From contig CCNA01000034.1 in the NCBI GenBank assembly GCA_000824805.1, positions 62,001-126,000 of the forward strand: a stretch of 64,000 bases of DNA. The letters run 5' to 3'. Shown here one piece after another: positions 1 to 7,673 of the stretch. Each line of letters opens with the position of its first letter. The stretch's first letter is position 1. The DNA comes from Mesorhizobium sp. SOD10 (GTDB taxonomy: Bacteria > Pseudomonadota > Alphaproteobacteria > Rhizobiales > Rhizobiaceae). A program made the position numbers and the translations under genes. Below the pieces are notes generated by a model, which saw only the letters and a list, made by a program, of their open reading frames with translations, was not told the DNA's origin and ran no database searches.

Positions 1-995
1 TCACCTTCCAGGGCACGACCATCATGCCCGGCGCCAGCGCCGGCATCGCGGTCTATCCGGTTGACGCCGACAACGCGCAGGATCTGCTCGTCCATGCCGA
101 CCTGGCGCTCTATTCCGCCAAGAAGCTGGGCGGCGGCAACTTCTCCTTCTTCTCCGAGGAGCTGCGGCGCGAGCTCGACTACCGCAAGCAGCTCGAACAG
201 GATATCCGCACGGCGATCGCCGACCGGAGCTTCGAGGTCTATTTCCAGCCGCAAGTGTCGTTGACCAGCGGCAAGATCAGCGGCATCGAGGCATTGGTGC
301 GCTGGAAGCACGCCACGCGCGGCATGATCTCGCCCGGCGAATTCATTCCGGTCGCCGAGAAATGCGGCTTCATGCCGGATATCGGCCGCATCGTCATCAG
401 CAAGGCGATCAACGAGGCCGCCGAATGGGACCGCGCCGGCATCGATTTCGGGCGGATCGCCGTCAATGTCTCGGGCACGGAACTGCGCGAGCCCGATTTC
501 GACACTTTCCTGTTCGGCACGCTGGAGCGCGCGGGACTGCCGCCGCAGAGGCTGGCGCTGGAGATCGTCGAATCCGTCATCCTCGACGACGAGAAGACCG
601 GGATCGCCGCAAAGCTCCGCCACATCCGCGCCGCGGGCGTGCATCTCGAGCTCGACGATTTCGGCACCGGCTATGCCTCGCTCAGCCATGTCAACCCGAA
701 CGAGATCGACCGGCTGAAGATCGACCGGCGCTTCGTCCAGAACATCAACGAGAACGGCGACAACACCAAGATCGTGCGCGCCATCACCGAGCTTGCCCGC
801 GGCCTCGGCATCTCGATCGTTGCCGAAGGCGCCGAAACCGAGGCCGAGCTCGATTCTCTGATGGCGATCGGCTGCGACCAGGTGCAGGGCTATTCGATCG
901 CCTTCCCGATGCCGCAGGACAAGGCGCGCGAATGGCTGACGGCGCGCAGCCCGAAGAAGACGAAGTTGAAAGTGCTGCAGGGCAGCTTGGCCTAG
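1..995 (+). CDS. GGDEF-EAL cyclic-di-GMP phosphodiesterase, C-terminal part (cut by window edge)
   Basis: The frame is already open at the left edge, so the N-terminus lies outside. The first ~40 visible residues (SAGIAVYP, HADLALYSAKK) are the end of a GGDEF domain. The rest is a full EAL domain that hydrolyses cyclic-di-GMP to pGpG. Catalytic and metal positions look intact: the EAL signature (GIEALVRW), an Asn in VNVSG, the Glu in LEIVES, DDFGTGYASL, a Lys in LKIDRRF, the Glu of VAEGAET and the Gln of QVQGYSIAFP. An active phosphodiesterase is therefore likely. Whether the GGDEF half is active, and what sensory input precedes it, cannot be seen. It ends 72 bases before the deacetylase on the same strand. 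Confidence 0.9.
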   Translation, partial: TFQGTTIMPGASAGIAVYPVDADNAQDLLVHADLALYSAKKLGGGNFSFFSEELRRELDYRKQLEQDIRTAIADRSFEVYFQPQVSLTSGKISGIEALVRWKHATRGMISPGEFIPVAEKCGFMPDIGRIVISKAINEAAEWDRAGIDFGRIAVNVSGTELREPDFDTFLFGTLERAGLPPQRLALEIVESVILDDEKTGIAAKLRHIRAAGVHLELDDFGTGYASLSHVNPNEIDRLKIDRRFVQNINENGDNTKIVRAITELARGLGISIVAEGAETEAELDSLMAIGCDQVQGYSIAFPMPQDKAREWLTARSPKKTKLKVLQGSLA

Positions 996-1067
996 CAGGT
1001 ACGTCGACAAGCTTGACGCAACTGGGCGGGCATGGCGGCCTGTCGTGATCGCAACCGGGTTTTGCGA

Positions 1068-1802
1068 ATGCAGCTTCGTTATCTCCTGCCATTCCTGCTG
1101 CTTGGCGCATCGCCGGCCCTGGCCGCTGATCGCACCATATATTTGACCTTCGACGACGGTCCGCTGAACGGCACCAGCAATATCCTCGACGTGCTGCGGG
1201 CCGAGCGGGTGCCGGCGACGCTGTTCATGGTCGGCATGCATGCCGAGGCGAACGCCACCAACCGGGCGCTGCTGCAACGGGCAAAATCGATGCCGCTGGT
1301 GACGATCGGCAACCACAGCTACAGCCATGCCTACAATCACTACCGGCATTTCTACGGCGATACCGAAGGCGTGGTCGCCGACATGCTGAGGGCCAATGCC
1401 GTGCTCGGCCTGACGCCGGCCGTGCATGCGCGGCTGCCGGGACGCGACGTGTTCCGGCTGCCCAATTACTCGAAGGACGACAATTCGCTCGGGCTGGCTG
1501 AGGCCGGGCGCGAGGATCCGGATTACGAATTCGTCGCAGCGTCCGGCTTCTGGCTCTATGGCTGGGACCACGAATGGGTGCATGAGGACAGCGGCAAGCC
1601 GGTGCAGAGCGTCGACCATCTGGTCAGCGAGATCGACCATCTGTTCGCTTACGGTCACTTCGCCAGGCCGAACAAGCTGATCCTGCTCATGCATGACGAA
1701 ATGTTCCAGGACGCCTTCGACGGCAAGGCGAAACTGACGGCGTTGATCGCGGCGCTCAGGCTGCGCCATTACGCTTTCGGAGCGATAGCGGGTTACGACT
1801 GA
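1068..1802 (+). CDS. Secreted polysaccharide deacetylase (NodB homology, CE4)
   Basis: About 244 residues with a signal peptide (MQLRYLLPFLLLGASPALA). The metal-binding CE4 motifs follow directly: TFDDGP (motif 1) and HSYSH in NHSYSHAYNH (motif 2). Family members remove N- or O-acetyl groups from chitooligosaccharides, peptidoglycan or exopolysaccharide outside the cytoplasm; the substrate here is unknown. The start at 1068 is chosen because it opens a clean signal peptide, whereas an upstream ATG at 1032 would add 12 charged residues before it. The 3' end overlaps the convergent MarR gene by 10 bases. Placement after a cyclic-di-GMP phosphodiesterase would suit a role in surface polysaccharide, but that is inference. 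Confidence 0.85.
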   Translation: MQLRYLLPFLLLGASPALAADRTIYLTFDDGPLNGTSNILDVLRAERVPATLFMVGMHAEANATNRALLQRAKSMPLVTIGNHSYSHAYNHYRHFYGDTEGVVADMLRANAVLGLTPAVHARLPGRDVFRLPNYSKDDNSLGLAEAGREDPDYEFVAASGFWLYGWDHEWVHEDSGKPVQSVDHLVSEIDHLFAYGHFARPNKLILLMHDEMFQDAFDGKAKLTALIAALRLRHYAFGAIAGYD

Positions 1803-2230
1803 GACGATTCGGCGTTGCGCCTAAGCGCCGCCAACACCTCGGCGAATTCCGCGAGCCGTTCATCCGGCAGACCGGCCCGGAGCCGCTTGTCGAAGGCGAC
1901 CGCCGCAAGGCGCAATTTCTCGAACAATAGCTCGCCGGCCTCGGTCAGCGCCACCTGATGGACCCTGCGGTTTTCCGGATCGCGGCGGCGTGTCAGCAAC
2001 CCTTGCGCTTCCATGGAATTGAGGTGGTGGGTGAGCGTCGCGCCCTGGATGCCGATCATGCCGGCTAGCTCGCGCTGGTTTGCGAGTTCCTTCGACTTGA
2101 CCGAAAGCAACGTCAGCCAAACCGGCAGCGTGCCGCCGGCCTCGGCCATGGCGGCATCGAAAGCCTGCGCCACCACTTTCGAGGTGCGGGCGAGATTCAT
2201 GCCGACGGGTGGGCGGTCAAACGGTGTCAT
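1793..2230 (-). CDS. MarR-family transcriptional regulator
   Basis: About 145 residues with a central winged helix-turn-helix (ELAGMIGIQGATLTHHLN) and the MarR wing (LLTRRRDPENRRVHQVALT). Such proteins are dimeric repressors relieved by small ligands or oxidants. The ATG at 2230 is preferred over a TTG at 2248. The gene diverges from the small membrane protein gene at 2377, and the gap carries overlapping palindromes at 2285-2307 that are the obvious operator. It therefore probably represses itself and that neighbour. The ligand is not predictable. Confidence 0.85.
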   Translation of the reverse strand: MTPFDRPPVGMNLARTSKVVAQAFDAAMAEAGGTLPVWLTLLSVKSKELANQRELAGMIGIQGATLTHHLNSMEAQGLLTRRRDPENRRVHQVALTEAGELLFEKLRLAAVAFDKRLRAGLPDERLAEFAEVLAALRRNAESSQS

Positions 2231-2284
2231 GAACTGACAGTAGAGCAAGCAATGGCATGGTGGAATTCGGCTGCACGCATTGAC

Positions 2285-2307
2285 ATCTAATCGTTAGATA
2301 TCTAACG
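2285..2307. promoter_or_regulatory. Overlapping palindromes, candidate MarR operator
   Basis: Two overlapping inverted repeats: ATCTAA-TCG-TTAGAT (2285-2299) and the perfect 16-bp palindrome CGTTAGATATCTAACG (2292-2307). They lie between the divergent MarR gene and the membrane protein gene, where MarR dimers normally bind. The block is AT-rich against a GC-rich background. Confidence 0.7.
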
Positions 2308-2376
2308 TTGTCTTAATGATGACGCAGCATCATTGTTGCGGCGCGCAGGCAGCGGGCGAATGAGAGGAATTCGGTC

Positions 2377-2784
2377 ATGCAATATGTCTATATCATCGTT
2401 ATCGGCCTGCATGTGATGGCCGGCGTGTTCTGGGCCGGCACGACCATTGCGGTTGCCCGCGATCCGGAGATCAAGGCGGAGCGCTTCATCCGGCCGCAGC
2501 TCAGCGCCTCCGGCGTGGTGTTCCTGACCGGCATACTGCTGTGGTATTTCTTCCATGAGGGCGCGTTCGGCCCGATGGAGAAGGTGCTGGCGCTGGGCAT
2601 TTTGACGGCGCTGGTTGCCGCTGGCGTACAGGGCGCCCTTGTCGCCTCCTCCAGCAGACAGTTGGCCGGCGCCGATCAAGCGACGCAGACTGAGCTGCGG
2701 GCGAAAATGAACCGGGGCGAACGCATCGCGGGCGGGCTGCTGGTCATCACCGTATTTTGCATGGCGACCGCCAAGCTGTTTTGA
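2377..2784 (+). CDS. Small four-helix integral membrane protein, MarR target candidate
   Basis: A 135-residue protein with about four hydrophobic segments (roughly residues 3-25, 45-65, 68-90 and 112-132). It starts MQYVYIIVIGLHVMAGVFWAGT, resembling the CopD/DUF2269-like group of small membrane proteins. A GAGGAA Shine-Dalgarno sits before the ATG. There are no catalytic motifs and no function can be assigned. Divergence from a MarR gene across a palindromic operator suggests MarR-controlled expression. Confidence 0.65.
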   Translation: MQYVYIIVIGLHVMAGVFWAGTTIAVARDPEIKAERFIRPQLSASGVVFLTGILLWYFFHEGAFGPMEKVLALGILTALVAAGVQGALVASSSRQLAGADQATQTELRAKMNRGERIAGGLLVITVFCMATAKLF

Positions 2785-2902
2785 CATCGCACGGCCGGCG
2801 AAACCGACCGGGCGCGGCGCGCAACGGACCGAAGCGGCAGGTGGCTCTCCTTGCAAAGGTCCGTTGCGCGTCACAAGCCGGTGGACTTGAGAGAGGAACC
2901 GC

Positions 2903-3685
2903 CTAGGCCATTTCGGGGCGCCTGGATGCCTCGCGAATCGCCTTGTGAACATTGCGCTGCAGGTCCATGAAAGTGGCGCTCTCCATGACCTCTTCGCGGC
3001 GCGGGCGCTCGATGTCGACGTCGAAAGTTCGCATGATGCGCCCCGGGCCGATGCCCATCACGACAATGCGGTCCGACAGATAGACGGCCTCTTCGACGTC
3101 GTGGGTGACGAAGAGCACGGTTAGCCTGTGCTCCTCCCAGATCTGGGTGAGCAGCTCCTGCATCTGATGCCTGGTCAGGGCATCGAGCGCACCGAAGGGC
3201 TCGTCCATCAGCAGCATCTTGGGGCGGTAGGAAAGCGCGCGCGCAATGGCGACGCGCTGCTTCATGCCGCCCGAAAGTTCGGATGGATAGAGATTGGCCG
3301 AGTGCGGGAGCTTCACCAGGTCGAGATGCTCAAGCGCGATCCTGCGGCAGGTGGCACGGTCATGGCCGGCGGCCTTGAGGGCGAACTCGATGTTCTGCTG
3401 CGCCGTCAGCCAGGGCAGCAGCGTATAAGACTGGAAAACGACGCCGCGATCGAGACCCGGCTTCAGGATCGGCGACCCGTCGATGTCGAGATCGCCGGAG
3501 TCGAAATCCTGCAGTCCGGCGACGATCGACAGCAGCGTGCTCTTGCCGCAGCCCGACGTGCCGACCAGCGAAACGAACTCGTTGTCGGCGAGGTCGAGAT
3601 TGATGTCGCGCAGCACTTCGGTGCGCCGCGCGCCGGTGCCGAAGCTCTTGTGGAGGCCCTTGATCCGCAGCTTGGGGGAATTCAT
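2903..3685 (-). CDS. ABC transporter ATP-binding protein, sulfonate/taurine/nitrate type
   Basis: A 260-residue ATPase with Walker A (GTSGCGKST), signature LSGGMKQRVAIARAL, Walker B (LLMDEPFGALD) and switch His (THDVEEAV). The overall layout is that of SsuB/TauB, the cytoplasmic energy subunit for organosulfonate import. It is the last gene of a three-gene operon (binding protein, permease, ATPase), starting 13 bases after the permease stop. Its neighbours encode a hpsN-like dehydrogenase set, so a C3-sulfonate is the likely cargo; that is inference from context. Nitrate or thiamine-precursor transport are family alternatives. Confidence 0.88.
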   Translation of the reverse strand: MNSPKLRIKGLHKSFGTGARRTEVLRDINLDLADNEFVSLVGTSGCGKSTLLSIVAGLQDFDSGDLDIDGSPILKPGLDRGVVFQSYTLLPWLTAQQNIEFALKAAGHDRATCRRIALEHLDLVKLPHSANLYPSELSGGMKQRVAIARALSYRPKMLLMDEPFGALDALTRHQMQELLTQIWEEHRLTVLFVTHDVEEAVYLSDRIVVMGIGPGRIMRTFDVDIERPRREEVMESATFMDLQRNVHKAIREASRRPEMA

Positions 3686-3698
3686 CGGCCTTGCCTCG

Positions 3699-4577
3699 TC
3701 ATGAACGGCTGTCCTGGCGGAACAGCACCTTGCCTAGCGCCTTCATGACCTGATCGGTGATCAGGCCAAGAATGCCGAGCAGAAGGATGTAGCCGATGAT
3801 GGTGTTGGTCTGGAAATAGCGCTGTGAGACGGTGATGCGATAGCCGAGCCCGGACGTCGCCGCGACGAGTTCGGCCAGCACGAGCCAGGTCCAGGCCCAG
3901 CCTAGGCTGATGCGCAGTGTGTCCCAGATGCCCGGCAAGGCGCTGGGCACCACGATGCGCGTCAGGATCTTGCGATCCGGCAGGCCGAGCGTCCTGCCGA
4001 GACCGACGAAGTCGGCCGGCACGCGCTTGACGTTGTCCATGATCATCAGCACTTGCTGGAAGAAGGTGCCGATGAAGATGATTAGAAATTTCTGGACGTC
4101 GCTCGTCCCCGCCCACAGGATGGAGAGGGGCACGAATGCCACGACGGGCATGTAGCGGATGAAGTCCACAAGCGGCTCGATGGCAGCTTCCCAGGCCCTG
4201 AAGCTGCCGATCAGCACGCCGATCGGGATAGCCAGCGCCGAGGCGATCAGGAAGCCGACCGAAATACGGTAGATCGAGGCCTTGAGATCGGTCAGCAGCG
4301 TGCCGTCGGCCCAGAGCTTGCCGAGCTGCGTTGCCACGCTGGCGGGCGACGGCAGGAAGATCGGCTTGACCAGGTCGAGCCCCGTCGCCGCCCACCAGGC
4401 GAGGCCGAGACCGGCAAAGACGGCCACGGCGATGATCAGGAAACGGGAGCGCGCGATCGGCGCTCCGATCCCGGAGGATCGGCGGCGGCGCGTCGCCTGC
4501 CTGGCGGCAGGTCCCGTCGCCGCGCCAGGCTGGCTCGCTTTGCCGGCAGGCTCGTCGGACATCTCGGCGGCCGCCAC
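3699..4577 (-). CDS. ABC transporter permease, sulfonate/taurine/nitrate type
   Basis: About 292 residues. A basic, Ala/Pro-rich N-terminal tail precedes the first membrane helix (FLIIAVAVFAGLGLAWWAA), followed by some five more helices. The EAA-loop region (VPADFVGLGRTLGLPDRKI) is the ATPase contact site of SsuC/TauC permeases. A GTG start at 4577 with AGG seven bases upstream is used; an ATG at 4562 is possible. The gene sits 8 bases after the binding-protein stop and 13 before the ATPase start, so the three are translated together. Confidence 0.87.
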   Translation of the reverse strand: MAAAEMSDEPAGKASQPGAATGPAARQATRRRRSSGIGAPIARSRFLIIAVAVFAGLGLAWWAATGLDLVKPIFLPSPASVATQLGKLWADGTLLTDLKASIYRISVGFLIASALAIPIGVLIGSFRAWEAAIEPLVDFIRYMPVVAFVPLSILWAGTSDVQKFLIIFIGTFFQQVLMIMDNVKRVPADFVGLGRTLGLPDRKILTRIVVPSALPGIWDTLRISLGWAWTWLVLAELVAATSGLGYRITVSQRYFQTNTIIGYILLLGILGLITDQVMKALGKVLFRQDSRS

Positions 4578-4585
4578 GACCCGGC

Positions 4586-5590
4586 CTACTGCGCGGCCTT
4601 GACGAAGGCCGGATCGATCATCTGCTCCGGCGTCACGTCGGACTGGAGAAGCCCGGCATTCTTGGCGGCGGCCTCGACGTCGGCGAATGTCTTGGTGGAA
4701 AAATCGCCCGTCAGCGCGCCCTTGTTCTCGGCAAGCGAATAGTAGCGCACGCCGTCGAAGGCGGTGTTCAGGTCCTCGACGCTCGAGCCCACCGCCTTGG
4801 AGATGATGGCGCGGCCGCCGGGCGTGTCGGCATTGTAGTCCTTGAGCGCGGCGTCCCAGGCCTTGATCATGGCAAGCACCTGGCCGGGCCGCGACTTGAT
4901 GACCTCGTCGCGCACCACCAGCACATCGCTGATCAGGCCGGGATCCTCGCCGGCGGTGAAGAGAAGCTTGACGTCCTTGTTCTGCGCCCTGGCCGTGGTG
5001 AGATAGGGCTCATAGGTGACCGCGACCGGGACGCGGCCGGCGATCAGCGCGCTGCCGGCATCCGCCGCCGGCATGGGCACCGGCTGGACGTCGGCGATCG
5101 ACATGCCGTTCTTGGCCAGCGCGTATTTCAGCAGGATGTCGCTGGTCGTGCCTTCCTCGAAGGCGACCTGCTTGCCCTTGAGATCGGCGATCGAGTTGAC
5201 GTCCTTGCCGGCGATCATGGCGTCAGCGGTCATCGAGACGTCGAGCAGCAACACGATCTTGACCGGCAGGCCGGCCGCAACCATGCCCATGGCGGTGTGG
5301 GTAGCGATGTTCGCCGCGTCGAGCTGGCCGCTCGCCAGGGCGGCGTTGATGTCCTTGTCCTCGGTGAAGTTGACGATCTGGACGTCCGACAGACCGCTAG
5401 CCTTGAACAGGCCCTTGGCTTCGGCGACATGCCACTGGCCGTAGCCCAGCCACGGCTCGATGCCGATCTTGAACGATCCAGCCTCGGGCGTCGCGGGAAT
5501 GGCCGTATCGGCGGCGTGGGCCAGCGGGGCGAAGCCGACGGTGGCCGCCACCACGAGCGCACGGAATTGTCCTGTGAGGTTACGCATCAT
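4586..5590 (-). CDS. ABC transporter periplasmic substrate-binding protein (NMT1/THI5-like, sulfonate type)
   Basis: About 334 residues with a signal peptide (MMRNLTGQFRALVVAATVGFAPLAHA) and a periplasmic binding-protein fold. EPWLGYGQWHVAEAKGLF and LASGQLDAANIATHTAMG are typical of the SsuA/TauA/ThiY group. The ATG at 5590 has a good AAGGGG ribosome site, while the frame further upstream lacks a plausible leader. It heads the transporter operon. Upstream lie a promoter-like element (5718-5747) and one of three shared 18-bp sites (5755-5772). With the dehydrogenases next door, a ligand such as dihydroxypropanesulfonate is the best guess, but the binding site cannot be read from sequence. Confidence 0.85.
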   Translation of the reverse strand: MMRNLTGQFRALVVAATVGFAPLAHAADTAIPATPEAGSFKIGIEPWLGYGQWHVAEAKGLFKASGLSDVQIVNFTEDKDINAALASGQLDAANIATHTAMGMVAAGLPVKIVLLLDVSMTADAMIAGKDVNSIADLKGKQVAFEEGTTSDILLKYALAKNGMSIADVQPVPMPAADAGSALIAGRVPVAVTYEPYLTTARAQNKDVKLLFTAGEDPGLISDVLVVRDEVIKSRPGQVLAMIKAWDAALKDYNADTPGGRAIISKAVGSSVEDLNTAFDGVRYYSLAENKGALTGDFSTKTFADVEAAAKNAGLLQSDVTPEQMIDPAFVKAAQ

Positions 5591-5717
5591 CTTTGTTCCC
5601 CTTGATGATTCAGACCGCTTTTTTGAACCAAACTTCCTGTCCGGTGAGAATGCGGCTTCTGCTTCTTCCGGCGCTATGCCTCGGCGTCTTACCTGCCACG
5701 TCGACGGAAGTGAAACG

Positions 5718-5747
5718 ATATTCAACGTCGGCGGCAATGGATGTCAA
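5718..5747 (-). promoter_or_regulatory. Candidate sigma-70 promoter of the ABC transporter operon
   Basis: On the minus strand TTGACA (5742-5747) is followed after 17 bases by TGAATA, or after 18 by GAATAT. It lies about 130 bases upstream of the binding-protein start. The shared 18-bp site (5755-5772) ends only 7 bases upstream of the -35. The rest of this 283-base gap (5591-5873) shows no gene. Confidence 0.45.
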
Positions 5748-5754
5748 GGCTAAA

Positions 5755-5772
5755 ATACATACATGCATATAC
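5755..5772. promoter_or_regulatory. Site A, candidate GntR/HutC operator
   Basis: ATACATACATGCATATAC. It differs from site B (9023-9040, opposite orientation) by one base and from site C (9930-9947) by one base. The three copies precede the transporter operon, the HisD-like/MDR/gntR operon and the SDR gene. An AT-rich near-palindrome centred on ATGCAT is the form expected for a GntR-family dimer, and a gntR gene lies inside the locus. Confidence 0.75.
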
Positions 5773-5873
5773 AAGCTGGAGAGGCTGATTTGCGCGCTCT
5801 TGGCAGCATTTTGGCAACCCGATTCCCTGCCCCTTCATGACCGGCGCCGGAGGCATGAACAGCCCCACCCGTC

Positions 5874-6605
5874 TCAGGTCTTGCGCGACGGAGAATAGCG
5901 GCTGCCGAGCGAGTAGCGGCTGCCGACATAGGTGAGCTTGCTGATGGTGGCGACGACCGCGCCGGTCCAGGTCCGGCGGTGCAGGAGAAGACAGCAACTG
6001 CCGATGTCGATGGCGAGGCGCCGCGCCGTCTCGGCATCGGCCGGGACAGCGGAAATGATATGCTCGACCTCGGTCACCGGCGTCTTCTGCATCAGGTAAT
6101 CGTAGGTAGCCGTCTTCGAGAAATCCTGCTTGTCGTAGTCCGGTATCAGGCTCGGATTGACGAAGCGCTCTTCCAGTTGCACGGGCAGGTCGTTCTCGAA
6201 GTTGACGACAACCGAATGATAGATCGCCGCGCGCTTGGCGAATTCGAAGGACAGCGAGAGCTCCTTGGTCGGCATGATCCTTTCGAGGACGAGAACCTCG
6301 GAGCGATGCCTGTTGCCGCGCGCGACGATCTCGGCCGCGATGTTGTTGATCTCGATCAGCGTCGATTGCGGCCGGGGCGGCGCGATGAATGTCCCCACGC
6401 CCTGCAGCCGGATCAGGAAGCCGGCCGAGGTCAACTCCCGCAAGGCGCGGTGAACGGTCATCCGCGACACGCCGAGCGCCGCGACGAATTCATTTTCGGA
6501 CGGCAGCTTGCGGTCCTTGCTCCACTTGCCGGTTCCGATGTTGGTCAGGATGTAGTCCTTGACCTTCTCGTAGAGGGGGCTGGCCGTATCGGGCAAAGCA
6601 CTCAT
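5874..6605 (-). CDS. GntR-family regulator, HutC subfamily (UTRA domain)
   Basis: About 243 residues. An N-terminal winged helix (YEKVKDYILTNIGTGKW, KLPSENEFVAALGVSRMTVHRALREL) is followed by a UTRA ligand-binding domain (YHSVVVNFENDLPVQLEERFVNP). HutC-type members bind an effector made or used by the pathway they control. The ATG at 6605 has AAAGGA nine bases upstream. The gene is last in the apparent operon HisD-like, MDR, gntR, beginning 33 bases after the MDR stop. The three 18-bp repeats at 5755, 9023 and 9930 are its probable operators. Near the C-terminus GSRYS is duplicated in tandem (VGSRYSLGSRYSPS). Confidence 0.88.
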   Translation of the reverse strand: MSALPDTASPLYEKVKDYILTNIGTGKWSKDRKLPSENEFVAALGVSRMTVHRALRELTSAGFLIRLQGVGTFIAPPRPQSTLIEINNIAAEIVARGNRHRSEVLVLERIMPTKELSLSFEFAKRAAIYHSVVVNFENDLPVQLEERFVNPSLIPDYDKQDFSKTATYDYLMQKTPVTEVEHIISAVPADAETARRLAIDIGSCCLLLHRRTWTGAVVATISKLTYVGSRYSLGSRYSPSRKT

Positions 6606-6638
6606 TTTCGAAAGTCCTTTCCGGCAAGCTGTCGGCAA

Positions 6639-7664
6639 TCACGCGCGGGCAGGCCGCCGTATCCGGATAATGGTTTTCAAGCCGTCGCCCTGCCCCGCCA
6701 AAAGACGCTCATAAGCGGCGGGAATATCGTCCAGGCCGATCTCGCGATCGATTAGGCTGATCAGCGGCCCGGGCAGCTCCGCCAGCATGCGGATGGCGTC
6801 GGGCAGTTCGTCGGCAAAGGCGTGGCATCCCAGCAGACCGATCTCGCGTTCGACCAGCACGTTGGGGTCGATGTCGAGGCGGCCGTGGAAAATGCCGACC
6901 AGCGCGACAGTGGCGCCGGAGCCCAGAACACCCAGCAACTGGTCGAGCGCGGCGATACTGCCGGTGGCCTCGACGGCCGCAAGCAAAGGCGCATCGGCGG
7001 TCGCGGCGGCGACGGCGCCGCGGTCGAGATCGACGATGGTGGCGCCGGTCACCCGGGCGACGCGCTCGCAGCGGGCCTTGTTGCGGTCGGCGATCAGCAC
7101 CCTGCCCGGGAACGTCCGCGACAAGAGTAGCGCCGCCAGGCCGCCGATGGTGCCGCAGCCAACGACAAGCACGCAACCCGCCGTCTTCGGCAGGCGCCGC
7201 ACGGCATGGAGCGCCACGGCGAGCGGCTCGGCCATCGCCGCCACCCTTTCGTCGAGCGCGGCGTCGATGACATGCAGCAGACGCGCAGGCAGGAGCGCCT
7301 CTTCGGCAAAGCCGCCGTCGCAGACTTCGCCGACGAAGCCCAGCGCGGCGCACAGATGCCGCCTGCCGGCGCGGCACTGCACGCACTCTCCGCACCAGAA
7401 ACGGGAATCGGCGACGACCCGATCGCCCACGGCGACCGTGTCGACCCCCGCGCCGACCGCGACCACCGTGCCGGTCAGCTCGTGGCCGGCCGTCGACGGC
7501 ACGCGGCTTATCCACTGTCCGGTGCGGAAATTGTGGAGGTCAGAACCGCAGATGCCTGCGGCATCGACATTGAGTTTCACCCAGCCGGCGTCGGGAGCCC
7601 CTGGCGCGGCGATATCTTCGACGCGCAGGTCGCCGGGGCCGTGGAGTCTGGCGGCCTTCATCAT
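6639..7664 (-). CDS. Zinc-dependent medium-chain dehydrogenase, hpsP-like
   Basis: A 341-residue MDR alcohol dehydrogenase. Visible are the catalytic-zinc region (AGICGSDLHNF, AGHELTG), the four-cysteine structural-zinc loop (CGECVQCRAGRRHLC) and the NAD-binding glycine motif (VVGCGTIGGLAALLL). It follows the HisD-like gene with a 9-base gap and precedes gntR, so the three form one unit. In the known dihydroxypropanesulfonate locus a zinc dehydrogenase (HpsP) and an SDR (HpsO) oxidise C2 and help interconvert stereoisomers, and HpsN then oxidises C1-OH. Assignment to that role rests on the gene set, not on substrate residues; other polyols are possible. Confidence 0.78.
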   Translation of the reverse strand: MMKAARLHGPGDLRVEDIAAPGAPDAGWVKLNVDAAGICGSDLHNFRTGQWISRVPSTAGHELTGTVVAVGAGVDTVAVGDRVVADSRFWCGECVQCRAGRRHLCAALGFVGEVCDGGFAEEALLPARLLHVIDAALDERVAAMAEPLAVALHAVRRLPKTAGCVLVVGCGTIGGLAALLLSRTFPGRVLIADRNKARCERVARVTGATIVDLDRGAVAAATADAPLLAAVEATGSIAALDQLLGVLGSGATVALVGIFHGRLDIDPNVLVEREIGLLGCHAFADELPDAIRMLAELPGPLISLIDREIGLDDIPAAYERLLAGQGDGLKTIIRIRRPARA

Positions 7665-7673
7665 GCCGGTCCG

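Noticed and set aside
1032..1067. Upstream ATG for the polysaccharide deacetylase
   Set aside because: It would bury the signal peptide behind a charged 12-residue extension.
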